Under the pieces are notes generated by a model. That model did no database searches, was not told the DNA's origin, and was given only the letters and a program-made list of their open reading frames with translations. Shown piece after piece: positions 25,811 through 34,812 of a DNA stretch of 64,000 nucleotides. Within the stretch, counting starts at the first letter, position 1. Every line of letters begins with the position of its first letter. Position numbers and translations under genes: made by a program. The stretch covers positions 62,001-126,000 of the forward strand of contig NZ_VCEJ01000002.1 in assembly GCF_005860805.1 (NCBI RefSeq). The letters run 5' to 3'. The stretch is from Dyadobacter luticola. GTDB taxonomy: Bacteria > Bacteroidota > Bacteroidia > Cytophagales > Spirosomataceae.

Positions 25811-26892
25811 GTGTATATCAAAGGCAAAGTGACTGTAAATGAGGCGTCATCCTGCTTCACCTGCACAGTTCCCGCCGCATTGAAAAGCAGCCTGTACCGC
25901 GAAACCAGCGAGGCGAGTCCCGCATTGTTGACAGGCATATTCACGACCCTCTTTTGCAGGTTATTGGAGACTTCCAGCTGCCCGGTGGCCGTAGTGCGGA
26001 TCTTGATTTCCAGCGGATTATGTACGGAAACCACATTATGCCGCGTCGCATTATCGATCAATGTCTGGATGGTCAAAGGCGCAATCTGCCCGGCCAGGCA
26101 AGGTTCCGAGATCTGTAAATCGAAGCGGATGCCGCTTTCGTACCGCGTTTCCAGGAGGTATATATAGGATTTAATAAAACGCAGCTCAGCTTCGAGCGAC
26201 ACCAGGCTGCTTTCTTTTTCCACCCCATTCACTTGCAGGAGGTACCGGTATACTTTCGACATTTCGTCTACGAATTTCTCGGCGGTACCCGGTGCTTCCG
26301 AGATTAAAATGGAGAGCGAATTGAGGCAGTTGAACAAGAAGTGTGGGTTAACCTGCTGTTTTACAATGTCCAGCTCGGTTTCCAGCTGCGAATGCTCCAT
26401 CTGCTGCAACTCGTGCTGGTTGATCCGCCACTGCGCAAAAGTGTAAGACATTTCCGTCAGCCCGGCGCCCACCAGCGAGCCGCCGACAAGCGAAAAAGCC
26501 GCCCACAACGCCGGTGAAATGTTCAAATGATAGCCGAAAACCGTAAAACGATCATAAATAGCGACGAGGAAAAACAGGATCGCCACGTGTACACCGGCGT
26601 AAAAGAGAAACCAGGAAAGTACCCTCGAAATGGATTGATGGGTATCGGGATAAAGATTGGAAATCAGCCCGGTGCTGCGTCGGCTGATCTGGTAAGCGAC
26701 CAGACAAGCAGCCAGATTAACCGCGCCGCCGCCCAGAAGCATAGCGGTGTTTGAAAAATAAGCCGCGCCCCAAAAGGTATAACCTGCCAGCGGCAGCATC
26801 AGCGAAAGGATCACGAACGTGACAATAATGCGCAACCGGTTCCGCCGCACGGAATCAAGGTATTTTTCAAAAGACAATACTTGCAGCGCCAT
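25807..26892 (-). CDS. LytS/YehU-like sensor histidine kinase (first of a pair)
   Basis: 361 residues with hydrophobic helices in residues 15-160, the motif QQVNPHFLFNCLNSLSILI (His about 196), and an ATPase domain with IQTLIDNATRHNVV. The C-terminal region reads AGLASLVSRYRLLFN where a canonical glycine box would be GLxNIRxRY, so nucleotide handling may be altered. It is the first gene of the four- or five-gene leftward operon and couples by a 4-bp overlap to the second kinase. Confidence 0.88.
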   Translation of the reverse strand: MALQVLSFEKYLDSVRRNRLRIIVTFVILSLMLPLAGYTFWGAAYFSNTAMLLGGGAVNLAACLVAYQISRRSTGLISNLYPDTHQSISRVLSWFLFYAGVHVAILFFLVAIYDRFTVFGYHLNISPALWAAFSLVGGSLVGAGLTEMSYTFAQWRINQHELQQMEHSQLETELDIVKQQVNPHFLFNCLNSLSILISEAPGTAEKFVDEMSKVYRYLLQVNGVEKESSLVSLEAELRFIKSYIYLLETRYESGIRFDLQISEPCLAGQIAPLTIQTLIDNATRHNVVSVHNPLEIKIRTTATGQLEVSNNLQKRVVNMPVNNAGLASLVSRYRLLFNAAGTVQVKQDDASFTVTLPLIYT

Positions 26893-27017
26893 CAGAAACT
26901 CTCAAAACCTAAAAATAACAGTACGCCGCCGACATTGAAAATCGTTAAAGTTTAATCCGCAGAAATGGGAGGTGAGTTGTTGGAAATGGGGGCTGGGTTG
27001 TTTTGCGCGACCTACTT

Positions 27018-28910
27018 TTACTTCGCTGCCTGAATAACCCCCAGCATCTTCCGCGCCTCTGCATTCTTGGGATCCAGCGCCAAAGATTTTCTCACGTATT
27101 TCTCCGCGGCCGCCTGGTTTGCAAACTTCAAATATCCCAGCGCGATCTGGTTGCTCAAAGCCACATTGGTGCTGTCTTTGGTGAATTGCGCTTTTGCGGC
27201 GATGAGTTGCTGGACAAAATTGAGGAGCTCGTTCAGGTTGAATCTGGATTGGTTATTGGCGGCGGCGTATTGGATGTAGGGTAGGGCTTCGGCCGGTTTG
27301 TCCATTTTCAATAAAACCACAAAAAGCAGCCGCGCTCTCTCGAAACTGTTTTCTTTCCGGAATGCGTGGGAGAGGTAAGTGACTGCTTTTTCATTTTGAT
27401 TTAATGCCTGCGAAAGCCTCCCTGCCTGATCATATAGAGGGATTTCCAGCGGATTTTCGAGGATAAGTCCTTCTACGACTTTCAAAACCGCGGCCGTATC
27501 GTGGCTTGTTACGTAATGATTTTGCAGCCGGTTCATCGCTTCCCGCCAGGAAATTTGTTTCACTACCAGCGCGCCGGCCAGCTCTTCTTCCAGGGTTTTC
27601 TCTCGCTTTTCTTCCGCAGGCATCGGCACATTGAAAGGCCAGCCCTCTTTCAAAATCATGATTTCGTACGCACCTTTCAGCGAATCGACGGTGGTCAGCG
27701 GCATTTGTTTTTGTAATGTTTTAAAATCAAATTCCTTCACATTTGAAGCCGGGATTATCCGCGCCTTTTTTAATGCTTCATAAAAACTTTCAGAAAGCAG
27801 ACCGTATCCTTTCAAATTAGGATGAACATGCTCCAAAAGCGTCTCCGAGCCCAGAATGCCATTTTTTGAATGTTTTTCAAAAATCGTTTTTGAGTCGACC
27901 AGCGTGATGCCGGGATACTTTCTTACCAATTCTTCAATTATAACATTGATCGCTTCCGACGCGCGGAAACGCAGCACGTCTAGTTCTTTTGCTCTTACGA
28001 ATTCCTTTTTGGCACCAGTCGAATCGCCTTTTGAAAGCAGAACATTTCCGGCCTGGTAATGTTGATCAGCCGAGATTTCTGCATTTCCTTTCAGACTCAG
28101 CAGCGGTTTCAAATCCTTTTCATTACTGACCACATTACTGAGCAGCAGCGGGATTTTCCTGTCGCTCAGTAGCTTGCAGAGCGCATCCATATTGGTTTTA
28201 AATTGCTCAATACCAGCCTGATACTTCTTGCTTCCAAATGAAATCTGTTGATTCGCCGCCATGCGCTTCATCAGATTTTCACGGAGGTCCACTTGATGCC
28301 CGGAAACCATTTCACCGAAACCCGAAAATGCATTGGATAGCAGCTGCACAAGCCTGAATTCACGAAGTTTGATCAAAACCTTTTTTACAAAAACATTACC
28401 TCCCGAGCCAGCGCCAAGCGCACCGTAATATTCATTATGCCCGGTATAAACCAGCACCGCATCCGGCTCATAATCCACGACGGTTTTCGCAAAATCAAGC
28501 ACTGTCCACGAATTCACTGCGGTAAGCGAGAGGTTGATGATCTCGAAATTCTTCTCAGGAAATGTATGCATCAGCCGATATTGCAGCCACCGGTGAAACG
28601 AACCATTGTGCATGTAAGGATAGCCGATCGTCGTAGATTCCCCAAGCACAAAAATGCGCGTCGTACCAGGATCTTTTTTTTCTAAAAACGGCTCGTAGTT
28701 GCCAATCGTAGCATTTTTCTGGTTTGAGAAGTAACGCTCGGAGGCATATTTGTTGAGGACCAGGTAACCTTTGTGGTCTGGGGCTTTGATGAAAACGTCT
28801 AGATTATGGCCATAATCAAATGCCCGCAGTAGAATTTCCAGAAGCCCAAGTAGAAGCAGTGGAATAAATAGTGTAACCGTTTTTAAAAGAAAGAGGCGGA
28901 ATTTAATCAT
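27018..28910 (-). CDS. Membrane-anchored SGNH/GDSL hydrolase with TPR tail
   Basis: 630 residues. An N-terminal transmembrane helix (about 8-28) precedes an SGNH esterase fold: the nucleophile block VLGESTTIGYPY (Ser about 93), the Asn in TGHNEYYG (about 156-163) and the His in EHVHPNLKGYG (about 361-371). The final 170 residues are TPR-like helices (AVTYLSHAFRKENSFERARLLFV, ALGYLKFANQAAAEKYVRKSLALDP). Such enzymes remove acyl groups from glycans at the envelope. It is the last gene of the island that includes the SusCD pair; its start is about 100 bp after the dehydratase gene, with a hairpin repeat between. Confidence 0.85.
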   Translation of the reverse strand: MIKFRLFLLKTVTLFIPLLLLGLLEILLRAFDYGHNLDVFIKAPDHKGYLVLNKYASERYFSNQKNATIGNYEPFLEKKDPGTTRIFVLGESTTIGYPYMHNGSFHRWLQYRLMHTFPEKNFEIINLSLTAVNSWTVLDFAKTVVDYEPDAVLVYTGHNEYYGALGAGSGGNVFVKKVLIKLREFRLVQLLSNAFSGFGEMVSGHQVDLRENLMKRMAANQQISFGSKKYQAGIEQFKTNMDALCKLLSDRKIPLLLSNVVSNEKDLKPLLSLKGNAEISADQHYQAGNVLLSKGDSTGAKKEFVRAKELDVLRFRASEAINVIIEELVRKYPGITLVDSKTIFEKHSKNGILGSETLLEHVHPNLKGYGLLSESFYEALKKARIIPASNVKEFDFKTLQKQMPLTTVDSLKGAYEIMILKEGWPFNVPMPAEEKREKTLEEELAGALVVKQISWREAMNRLQNHYVTSHDTAAVLKVVEGLILENPLEIPLYDQAGRLSQALNQNEKAVTYLSHAFRKENSFERARLLFVVLLKMDKPAEALPYIQYAAANNQSRFNLNELLNFVQQLIAAKAQFTKDSTNVALSNQIALGYLKFANQAAAEKYVRKSLALDPKNAEARKMLGVIQAAK

Positions 28911-28940
28911 TTGTTATAATTGATGGCCATCACTTTTTTT

Positions 28941-29007
28941 AGCCACGAATGCACGAATGTCACACGAATAAATATTGATATTCGTGAACATTCGTGTATT
29001 CGTGGCT
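28941..29007 (-). repeat. Nested hairpin of CACGAAT units
   Basis: Three pairs of arms nest around a 10-bp loop: AGCCACGAAT (28941-28950) with ATTCGTGGCT (28998-29007), CACGAATGT (28952-28960) with ACATTCGTG (28988-28996), and CACGAAT (28963-28969) with ATTCGTG (28980-28986). It lies just past the stop of the dehydratase gene and could end or process its transcript. The repeated CACGAAT core is REP-like. Confidence 0.75.
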
Positions 29008-29014
29008 CGAAACA

Positions 29015-30373
29015 TTATGGCCGAATAATCGTCCCATCAAACCTACGAACCTGCCAGTTAGACTTCGAAGTAATCGGATACTTAGCCGCCTCCTTTTCAT
29101 CAATATCCACGCCCAGCCCCGGCACTTCATTCACCGACATATATCCGTTTTTCATCGTCGGGCAGCCTTTGAAAATCGCTTGCGTCTGCTCATTGAAACT
29201 TACAGCTTCCTGAATCCCGAAGTTCCAGATCGCCAGGTCAATGTGCGCATGGGCGGCGTGGCCTACGGGAGAAACATCGCCGGGACCGTGCCAGGCAGTT
29301 TTTACATTAAACCATTCACCCAAACGCGCCACTTTCATAGCAGGCGAAATGCCGCCGATCTGCGAAACATGGCAGCGAATGTAGTCGAACAACTGGTTTG
29401 CCATCGGGTCGCGGAATTCGTTGATGTTGTTGAAAAGCTCACCCATCGCGATCGGTACCGTGGTGCTTTGGCGGAGCTGTTTGAACCAGCCCATATTTTC
29501 CGGCGAAAACGGATCTTCGATAAAAAACGGCCGGTATTCTTCCAAAGCCTTGATCATATTGATCGCGTCCATTGGCTGCACCCGCTCGTGAATATCATGC
29601 AGCAGCTCAATTTCATCCCCGACTTTTTTGCGAACGGTTTCGAATAATTTTGGCACCGATTTAAGGTAAGTGCGCTCATTCATATAATTATCCGTCGGGC
29701 CGCCGAAACCTGCTTCCTTGAAATCAGGCTTTTGCTCGGTGCTGCCCACCGCGCCGTAGCCGCCCTGCTGGATGCGGATGTATTTGAAGCCGCGCTCCTG
29801 AATGCGCTGCACGTCGTCGGCCGTTTCATCCGGCGTTTTTCCATTGGCGTGGGTGTAGCAGGGGATCGCGAAACGTACTTTTCCGCCCAAAAGCTGGTAA
29901 ACCGGCATCCCGGCGCGTTTTCCTTTGATATCCCAAAGCGCCTCGTCGAGCCCGCTCAATGCATTGTTGAGCGCCGGACCATTGCGCCAGTACGAACTCA
30001 CATAGGCCGCCTGCCACATATCTTCAATGTTGTCCACGTCTTTCCCGGCGCAAAACTCATTGAGATACACATTGATAGCGGGTATCACCACCATCGCCCG
30101 CTGGGTAAATGTCGCGCAGCCAAGACCATACAATCCCGGCTCGGTAGTTTCCACTTTCACCACGATCAAATTGGAACCCTGCGGCGCCGTGACAATCGCC
30201 TTGACGCTTTTAATCTTCACCGGCGCCATGCCTTTTTGGTAATCCGGCGTGGTATAATGTTCCCTGGCCTCAGCCCGGGAAGGACCGCCCAGCAAGCCAA
30301 ATAAGCCCGCCGCCGACCCGGTACCCAGCATTTTCAGCGCATTTCTGCGCGCGTCGTTTGTAGCTTCTTTCAT
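29015..30373 (-). CDS. Tat-exported enolase-superfamily dehydratase (RspA/mannonate-dehydratase-like)
   Basis: 452 residues. A twin-arginine leader (ARRNALKMLGTGSAAGLFGLLGG, residues about 8-30) precedes a mandelate racemase/muconate lactonising fold. Metal and catalytic groups are recognisable: LLHDIHERVQP (Asp and His of the RspA/ManD group), FFIEDPFSPEN, IAMGELFNN, and the late His in WHGPGDVSPVGH. Family members dehydrate sugar acids such as mannonate or gluconate. Export by Tat would place it in the periplasm, unusual for this family. It lies downstream of a PQQ dehydrogenase that could make the aldonate. Confidence 0.85.
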   Translation of the reverse strand: MKEATNDARRNALKMLGTGSAAGLFGLLGGPSRAEAREHYTTPDYQKGMAPVKIKSVKAIVTAPQGSNLIVVKVETTEPGLYGLGCATFTQRAMVVIPAINVYLNEFCAGKDVDNIEDMWQAAYVSSYWRNGPALNNALSGLDEALWDIKGKRAGMPVYQLLGGKVRFAIPCYTHANGKTPDETADDVQRIQERGFKYIRIQQGGYGAVGSTEQKPDFKEAGFGGPTDNYMNERTYLKSVPKLFETVRKKVGDEIELLHDIHERVQPMDAINMIKALEEYRPFFIEDPFSPENMGWFKQLRQSTTVPIAMGELFNNINEFRDPMANQLFDYIRCHVSQIGGISPAMKVARLGEWFNVKTAWHGPGDVSPVGHAAHAHIDLAIWNFGIQEAVSFNEQTQAIFKGCPTMKNGYMSVNEVPGLGVDIDEKEAAKYPITSKSNWQVRRFDGTIIRP

Positions 30374-30418
30374 TATGGTTAGGATTTAATTAGAATGGTT
30401 TTTAAAACGTTGTTAACA

Positions 30419-30519
30419 TTGTCATGCTGAGCGCAGTCGAAGCACGTCGCTGGCTTGGCAGAGTGCAAAAGGCGTCGTGCCAAGCCAGTAGCGTGCTTCG
30501 ACTGCGCTCAGCATGACAA
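30419..30519. repeat. 101-bp inverted repeat (element copy A)
   Basis: The outer arms, 30419-30446 and 30492-30519, are perfectly complementary over 28 bp, starting TTGTCATGCTGAGCGC. Inner arms CTGGCTTGGCA (30450-30460) and TGCCAAGCCAG (30478-30488) are also perfect. The loop contains GAGTGCAAAA. A second copy is at 32871-32971. It fills the spacer between the second PQQ dehydrogenase and the dehydratase; no open frame or transposase is associated. Confidence 0.9.
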
Positions 30520-30551
30520 CGTTAATTCAACTCATCATTAATAGCTTTTTT

Positions 30552-32735
30552 TCAAGGCAACGCAAAGGCAATGTAACTTCCCCCCGGCTTGTGCCCGTTT
30601 TTGGCGCCGCCGGCTGCGATGACGATATATTGTTTGCCATTTACCATATAAGTAACCGGGGTAGCAAAACCTCCTGCCGGTAATTGGTATTCCCACAAGA
30701 TTTTACCTGTTTTTTTGTCAAATGCCCTGATCCGCTCGTCTTTCGTACCGGCGATAAACACCAGCCCGCCTGCCGTCACGATCGGGCCGCCGTAGTTTTC
30801 AGTGCCTGTGACCGGGATTCCTTTTTTGGTCAGTTCCGGAAATTCTCCGAGCGGCACGCGCCAGAGATACTCGCCGGTGTTCAGGTCGATGGCATTCAAT
30901 GTTCCCCAGGGCGGCTTGATGGCCGGGTAGCCATTTTGGTCGAAAAATCTTGTCCAACCATTGTTAATGTACGGTGGAATGTAGGGGAATGCGACATTGT
31001 TTTCGGCTGATTTTGGCGCGGCGGTGGCACTATGTTCCTCAGCAGCAGTGGTATTTTTATTTTCAATATTCAATAAAAAATTCACCAAAGCCGCTCGCTC
31101 ACGGTCTGGAATGTGCTGGAAGGAAGGCATCCTGCCGCGGCCGCTTTTGATGATCGTCGCGATTTCATCTTTGGATAATTTGCTCCCAACATTAACAAGG
31201 CTGGGATATTCCTGCCCGCTTCCCTGGCGGTCGGCGCGGTGGCAGGCGGCGCAATTTCGCATGTAGAGCGTCTTGCCGTCGGAGGTATTTCTTTGTCCGG
31301 TGTAGTCCAGCATCGTCAGGTCCCAGACCATCTCGTTGCCATTTTGGTATAAAATCCCATCCGGATCAGCAGCATTGCCTCCCCACTCTGCACCGCCGCC
31401 GAAGCCGAGGTACAAGGTGCCTTCCTTGCTCGGCGTCTGGTACTTGCTGCCGGAGCGGGATTTGGCAAATTTCTCTTTTACAAAAGCCGTAGCCTCGGGC
31501 GAAATATCGGTAATGTCATTTTCAGTAAAAAGCTGGCGGGAAAATGGTGCTGGTTTGGTAGGGTAGGGCTGGGTGGGCCAGGGATGTTCGCCGGGCAATG
31601 TGTAAAAAGTTTTGGCGGGACGTTCTTCTACCGGGAAAAGCGGTTTACCGGTATTTCTATCCAATAAAAACAAAAGTCCATCTTTGGTAGCCTGCGCGAC
31701 CGCGTCGATCTTTTTGCCTTTTTGCGTGACAGTCACCAGATTAGGCTGACAGGGAATGTCGCGGTCCCAAAGATCGTGGTGGACGGTTTGGTAGTACCAG
31801 TTCAATTTTCCGGTTTCCGCATTCAGCGAGATCACGCAGTTGGCATACAAATTCTGGCCTTCCCTTGCCGCGCCATAAAAGTCCACCGAAGGCGAGCCAG
31901 TACCGAAAAATACATTCCCTCTTTTCTCGTCGAGCACCATGCCAGCCCAGTTATTGGCGCCACCTATTTGCTTCCAGGCATCTTTCGGCCAGGTTTCGTA
32001 ACCTTTTTCGCCCGGCTGCGGAATGGTATGAAAAACCCATTTTAGCTTGCCAGTCCGCACATCAAAAGCCCGGATATACCCCGGCGCCGCATCCCCATAC
32101 TCCGAAACCCGCGACCCGATCACCAAAATATCCTTGTAAATCACCCCCGGACTCGTCGCATCCACCGAAACCGTAACATTTTCACGCCCCGGAATGCCGG
32201 TAACGCCATCACGCAGGTCAACTTTTCCATTGGTTCCAAAGCCTTCAACCAGCTTTCCATCCTTCGCATTCAATGCAAATAAATGATCCCCAGCCGTATA
32301 CAAAATCCGCTGCTTCGCACCATTTTCCCAATACATTATCCCGCGGTTGGCATGAAACCTCGGCTCGGTATCTTTAAATGGATCAAACTTCCAAAGCTCT
32401 TCCCCAGTATCAGCCCTGAGCGCAAAAAGACTTAGCATTGGCGTAGTCCCATACAAAACTCCCCGCACCACAATCGGCTGACACTGAATTTCCATCGGAC
32501 GACGTGGCGCCGGCGCGCCTTCCGCTTTCTTAGCTGCATCATACTGCCAGGCAACTTGCAGCTTCGCAACATTGCCGGTATTGATTTGGGAAAGCGCGGA
32601 GTAACGGTTGCCGGCAGCGTTCCCACCGTAAGTTTTCCAGTCAGTGTCTTTTTCGTCGGTGGTTTTTTGGCTGGATAGGGTTAGGGTGGTGACTATCGAA
32701 AACAATAGTATTTTAAATGAAAAGATTGGCTTCAC
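30552..32735 (-). CDS. PQQ-dependent dehydrogenase with fused cytochrome c domain (second copy)
   Basis: 727 residues if translation starts at GTG 32735, which gives a normal signal peptide (KPIFSFKILLFSIVTTLTLSS); a TTG start at 32819 would add 28 residues and lie in repeated DNA, so it is less likely. The quinoprotein propeller has LFALRADTGEELWKF and AIDLNTGEYLWRVPLGEF, and an inserted haem motif CAACH (NCAACHRADRQG) with the candidate Met of RGRMPSFQHIP. It is a paralogue of the enzyme at 9991. Its place between SusD and the dehydratase suggests periplasmic oxidation of an imported sugar or polyol. Confidence 0.88.
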   Translation of the reverse strand: MKPIFSFKILLFSIVTTLTLSSQKTTDEKDTDWKTYGGNAAGNRYSALSQINTGNVAKLQVAWQYDAAKKAEGAPAPRRPMEIQCQPIVVRGVLYGTTPMLSLFALRADTGEELWKFDPFKDTEPRFHANRGIMYWENGAKQRILYTAGDHLFALNAKDGKLVEGFGTNGKVDLRDGVTGIPGRENVTVSVDATSPGVIYKDILVIGSRVSEYGDAAPGYIRAFDVRTGKLKWVFHTIPQPGEKGYETWPKDAWKQIGGANNWAGMVLDEKRGNVFFGTGSPSVDFYGAAREGQNLYANCVISLNAETGKLNWYYQTVHHDLWDRDIPCQPNLVTVTQKGKKIDAVAQATKDGLLFLLDRNTGKPLFPVEERPAKTFYTLPGEHPWPTQPYPTKPAPFSRQLFTENDITDISPEATAFVKEKFAKSRSGSKYQTPSKEGTLYLGFGGGAEWGGNAADPDGILYQNGNEMVWDLTMLDYTGQRNTSDGKTLYMRNCAACHRADRQGSGQEYPSLVNVGSKLSKDEIATIIKSGRGRMPSFQHIPDRERAALVNFLLNIENKNTTAAEEHSATAAPKSAENNVAFPYIPPYINNGWTRFFDQNGYPAIKPPWGTLNAIDLNTGEYLWRVPLGEFPELTKKGIPVTGTENYGGPIVTAGGLVFIAGTKDERIRAFDKKTGKILWEYQLPAGGFATPVTYMVNGKQYIVIAAGGAKNGHKPGGSYIAFALP

Positions 32736-33054
32736 GGTTTTGATTTTTTGGTTTGAAGCTCGTTTGATTTGCGTTTTGTGTGCTGTCTTAGTGTTGTCGG
32801 GCTGACTTGATGCTTTCAAGCTGTCTTAACATTGTCAAGCTGTCTTAACGTTGTCATGCTGTTTTAACGTTGTCATGCTGAGCGGAGTCGAAACACGCTA
32901 CTGGTTAAGCAGAGTGCAAAAAAGGCATCTTGCCCAGCCAGAAACGTGCTTCGACTCCGCTCAGCATGACACGTAAAGTCAGCATGACGGCGCTAATTCA
33001 GCATGACAAACATCATGATAACATTACAACATTGAAAAAGTAGCATTCACAACC
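32736..33054. other. Repeat-filled spacer between susD and the PQQ dehydrogenase
   Basis: This 319-bp gap is occupied by the short-period array and the second copy of the inverted element described separately. The promoter, if any, of the PQQ dehydrogenase must lie in or beside this repeat. No small gene was recognised. Confidence 0.7.
32821..33007. repeat. Inverted element copy B with 19-bp tandem units on both flanks
   Basis: Arms 32871-32897 and 32945-32971 match in 26 of 27 positions and start TGTCATGCTGAGCGG, as in copy A at 30419. The left side carries three 19-bp units (32821, 32840 and 32859; CTGTCTTAACGTTGTCATG-like), the right side three CAGCATGAC copies at 32962, 32980 and 32999 with the same 18-19 bp step. 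The outer word has therefore been multiplied symmetrically. Confidence 0.85.
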
Positions 33055-34782
33055 TCAATACCCCGGGTTCTGCCGCATGTTCACATTCGACGTAATCTCA
33101 TTGATCGGGATCGGCTGGGCGTAGTCCGTGTTGTTCCACTGGATGGCGCCGCCGCGGATGCGTTGGTAGTAGGCCGCTTCCTTGTCGCCGATTTTCCAGC
33201 GGCAGACGTCGAACCACCACTGGCCTTCGCCGAAGAATTCGGCCCAGCGCTCGTATTTGAGCGGGTCGTTTTTTAGGACATCGTCACTGGCCATGGTGGC
33301 GGCGGTGAGGCTTTTGTAATCGACGGCCGAGACGGTGTTGACCGGGTAACCATAAGCCCGACGCTTCACTTTATTAATGTATTCCAAAGCTGTCGTGTTA
33401 TCGCCCGAATGTGTCAGCGTTTCGGCGTAGAGCAGGTAAATGTCGGCCAGTCGCAGCCAAGGAATGTTGGCGCCGTCGGCCATATTGATCTCAGCTTCCG
33501 TTCCGTTCGGGTTGAGGAATTTCCGGAAACTCCATGCTTCCATATCTGTCTCAGTCACATCCAGATAATGTGAAATCGGGCGCAGCTTGCCGCTCACCAC
33601 CATCGAGTCGACATAAGGCTGGTAGCAGGCTACCCAAAGCCGCGGATCGACGGTCTTGTTTTGTTTAGCCAGTTTTGATTTCGCAATGTAAGTTGGGTCC
33701 ACATTGGCAATGTTGGCAACGGTAGTACCTGGTTTGAAATAATGCCCCTCCTTGAAGCCAAACCGCGTAATGTTTTTGGCATGCGGAAACACATTGGACC
33801 AAGCCGAAGCAGCCTGACCGCCATTGTCGCCCACATAAGTCGGCGCAATCACCATCCCGATGCTCGATCCCATCGACTGGTCGTCACCGCCGCGGGCAGT
33901 CATGTCCACATTCAGGCTTATTTCAAAAAGCGACTCGGATGTGAATTCATTTTTACCATTAAACATATCCTTGTACACATCAAAAGGCACCAGAGATTTG
34001 CCGCTGTTGGCTACCACGTTGCTGAGATACGTTTTAGCATTGGCCCAATCCTGCTGATATACATATACTTTACCCAAAAATGCTTTCACAGCCCAGCCCG
34101 ATACTTTGTATTTGTCCGTAGCGCCGGTCCAGGTGGTAGTTGCCAGCAAGGTTTCTGCGGTTTTCAGATCAGAAATAATGAAATCCCAGTTTTCTTTTAC
34201 GGTTTTGCGATCTACCTGCGTCGCTTCGAGGCTGGTAGCCGCGTCGGTGATGATGGGGACGCCCATTTTGTCGCCGCCTTGTCCGTTTACGATAAAGCCT
34301 TCGCCCCAAAGTGCCGTCAAATGATAGTAGTACCAGGCGCGGAGGAACAATGCTTGTCCTTTGATCAGGTCGATAGCTGCCTGGTCCTGCGGCGCTTTTT
34401 CACGGTACTTTTCCACGGCGGCCAGCAGGGTATTGCTGCGCTGTACACCGCGCCACAGTTCCCGCCAGGTATCGTACAAAAAGCTGTCGTTCGGCTGGGA
34501 ATTGTTTTGTGCAAGCTGGATCCAGGTCGGGGTGCCCTGCCAGCTAAGATCGGTGGTATGGTCCCAGAGCCAGGTATTTTTGGCCAGCATTGTGTGCCCG
34601 AAAAGCCCGTTGGCGTGCTGCGTGGCGTAAACGCCGGTCAGTAATTGTTCAAGATCGGTGACCGAGCCGGGATAATTGGTAGGTGAAAGCGCACCCGGGT
34701 TTTCGACATTCACGAAGTCTTCTTTGCAGGAAAAAACACCTGCGAGCAAGACGAACAGAGAGATTTTAACTAATATTTTCAT
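33055..34782 (-). CDS. SusD/RagB family nutrient-binding lipoprotein
   Basis: 575 residues with lipobox Cys19 (LAGVFSC). Typical SusD features are the TPR-like helices, the early stretch YPGSVTDLEQLLTGVYA, the block GQALFLRAWYYYHLTALWGEGF (about 144-165), IPWLRLADIYLLYAE (about 438-452) and the ending INEITSNVNMRQNPGY. It forms the lid of a TonB-dependent SusC transporter at the outer membrane and binds glycan or other nutrients. It follows susC by 30 bp. The ligand is not predictable from sequence. Confidence 0.92.
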   Translation of the reverse strand: MKILVKISLFVLLAGVFSCKEDFVNVENPGALSPTNYPGSVTDLEQLLTGVYATQHANGLFGHTMLAKNTWLWDHTTDLSWQGTPTWIQLAQNNSQPNDSFLYDTWRELWRGVQRSNTLLAAVEKYREKAPQDQAAIDLIKGQALFLRAWYYYHLTALWGEGFIVNGQGGDKMGVPIITDAATSLEATQVDRKTVKENWDFIISDLKTAETLLATTTWTGATDKYKVSGWAVKAFLGKVYVYQQDWANAKTYLSNVVANSGKSLVPFDVYKDMFNGKNEFTSESLFEISLNVDMTARGGDDQSMGSSIGMVIAPTYVGDNGGQAASAWSNVFPHAKNITRFGFKEGHYFKPGTTVANIANVDPTYIAKSKLAKQNKTVDPRLWVACYQPYVDSMVVSGKLRPISHYLDVTETDMEAWSFRKFLNPNGTEAEINMADGANIPWLRLADIYLLYAETLTHSGDNTTALEYINKVKRRAYGYPVNTVSAVDYKSLTAATMASDDVLKNDPLKYERWAEFFGEGQWWFDVCRWKIGDKEAAYYQRIRGGAIQWNNTDYAQPIPINEITSNVNMRQNPGY

Positions 34783-34812
34783 CGCTTTGATAGCTGTTTT
34801 GTCTTGAATGAA

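Noticed and set aside
32736..32819. Upstream TTG start for the second PQQ dehydrogenase
   Set aside because: It would add 28 polar residues before the signal peptide and falls beside repeated DNA; GTG 32735 gives a normal leader.
30419..32971. Insertion sequence
   Set aside because: The inverted elements contain no open frame for a transposase and are about 100 bp long; they are better described as REP/MITE-like.
33742..34644. A 300-codon rightward frame opposite susD
   Set aside because: Antisense to a clear SusD gene and without a known domain.
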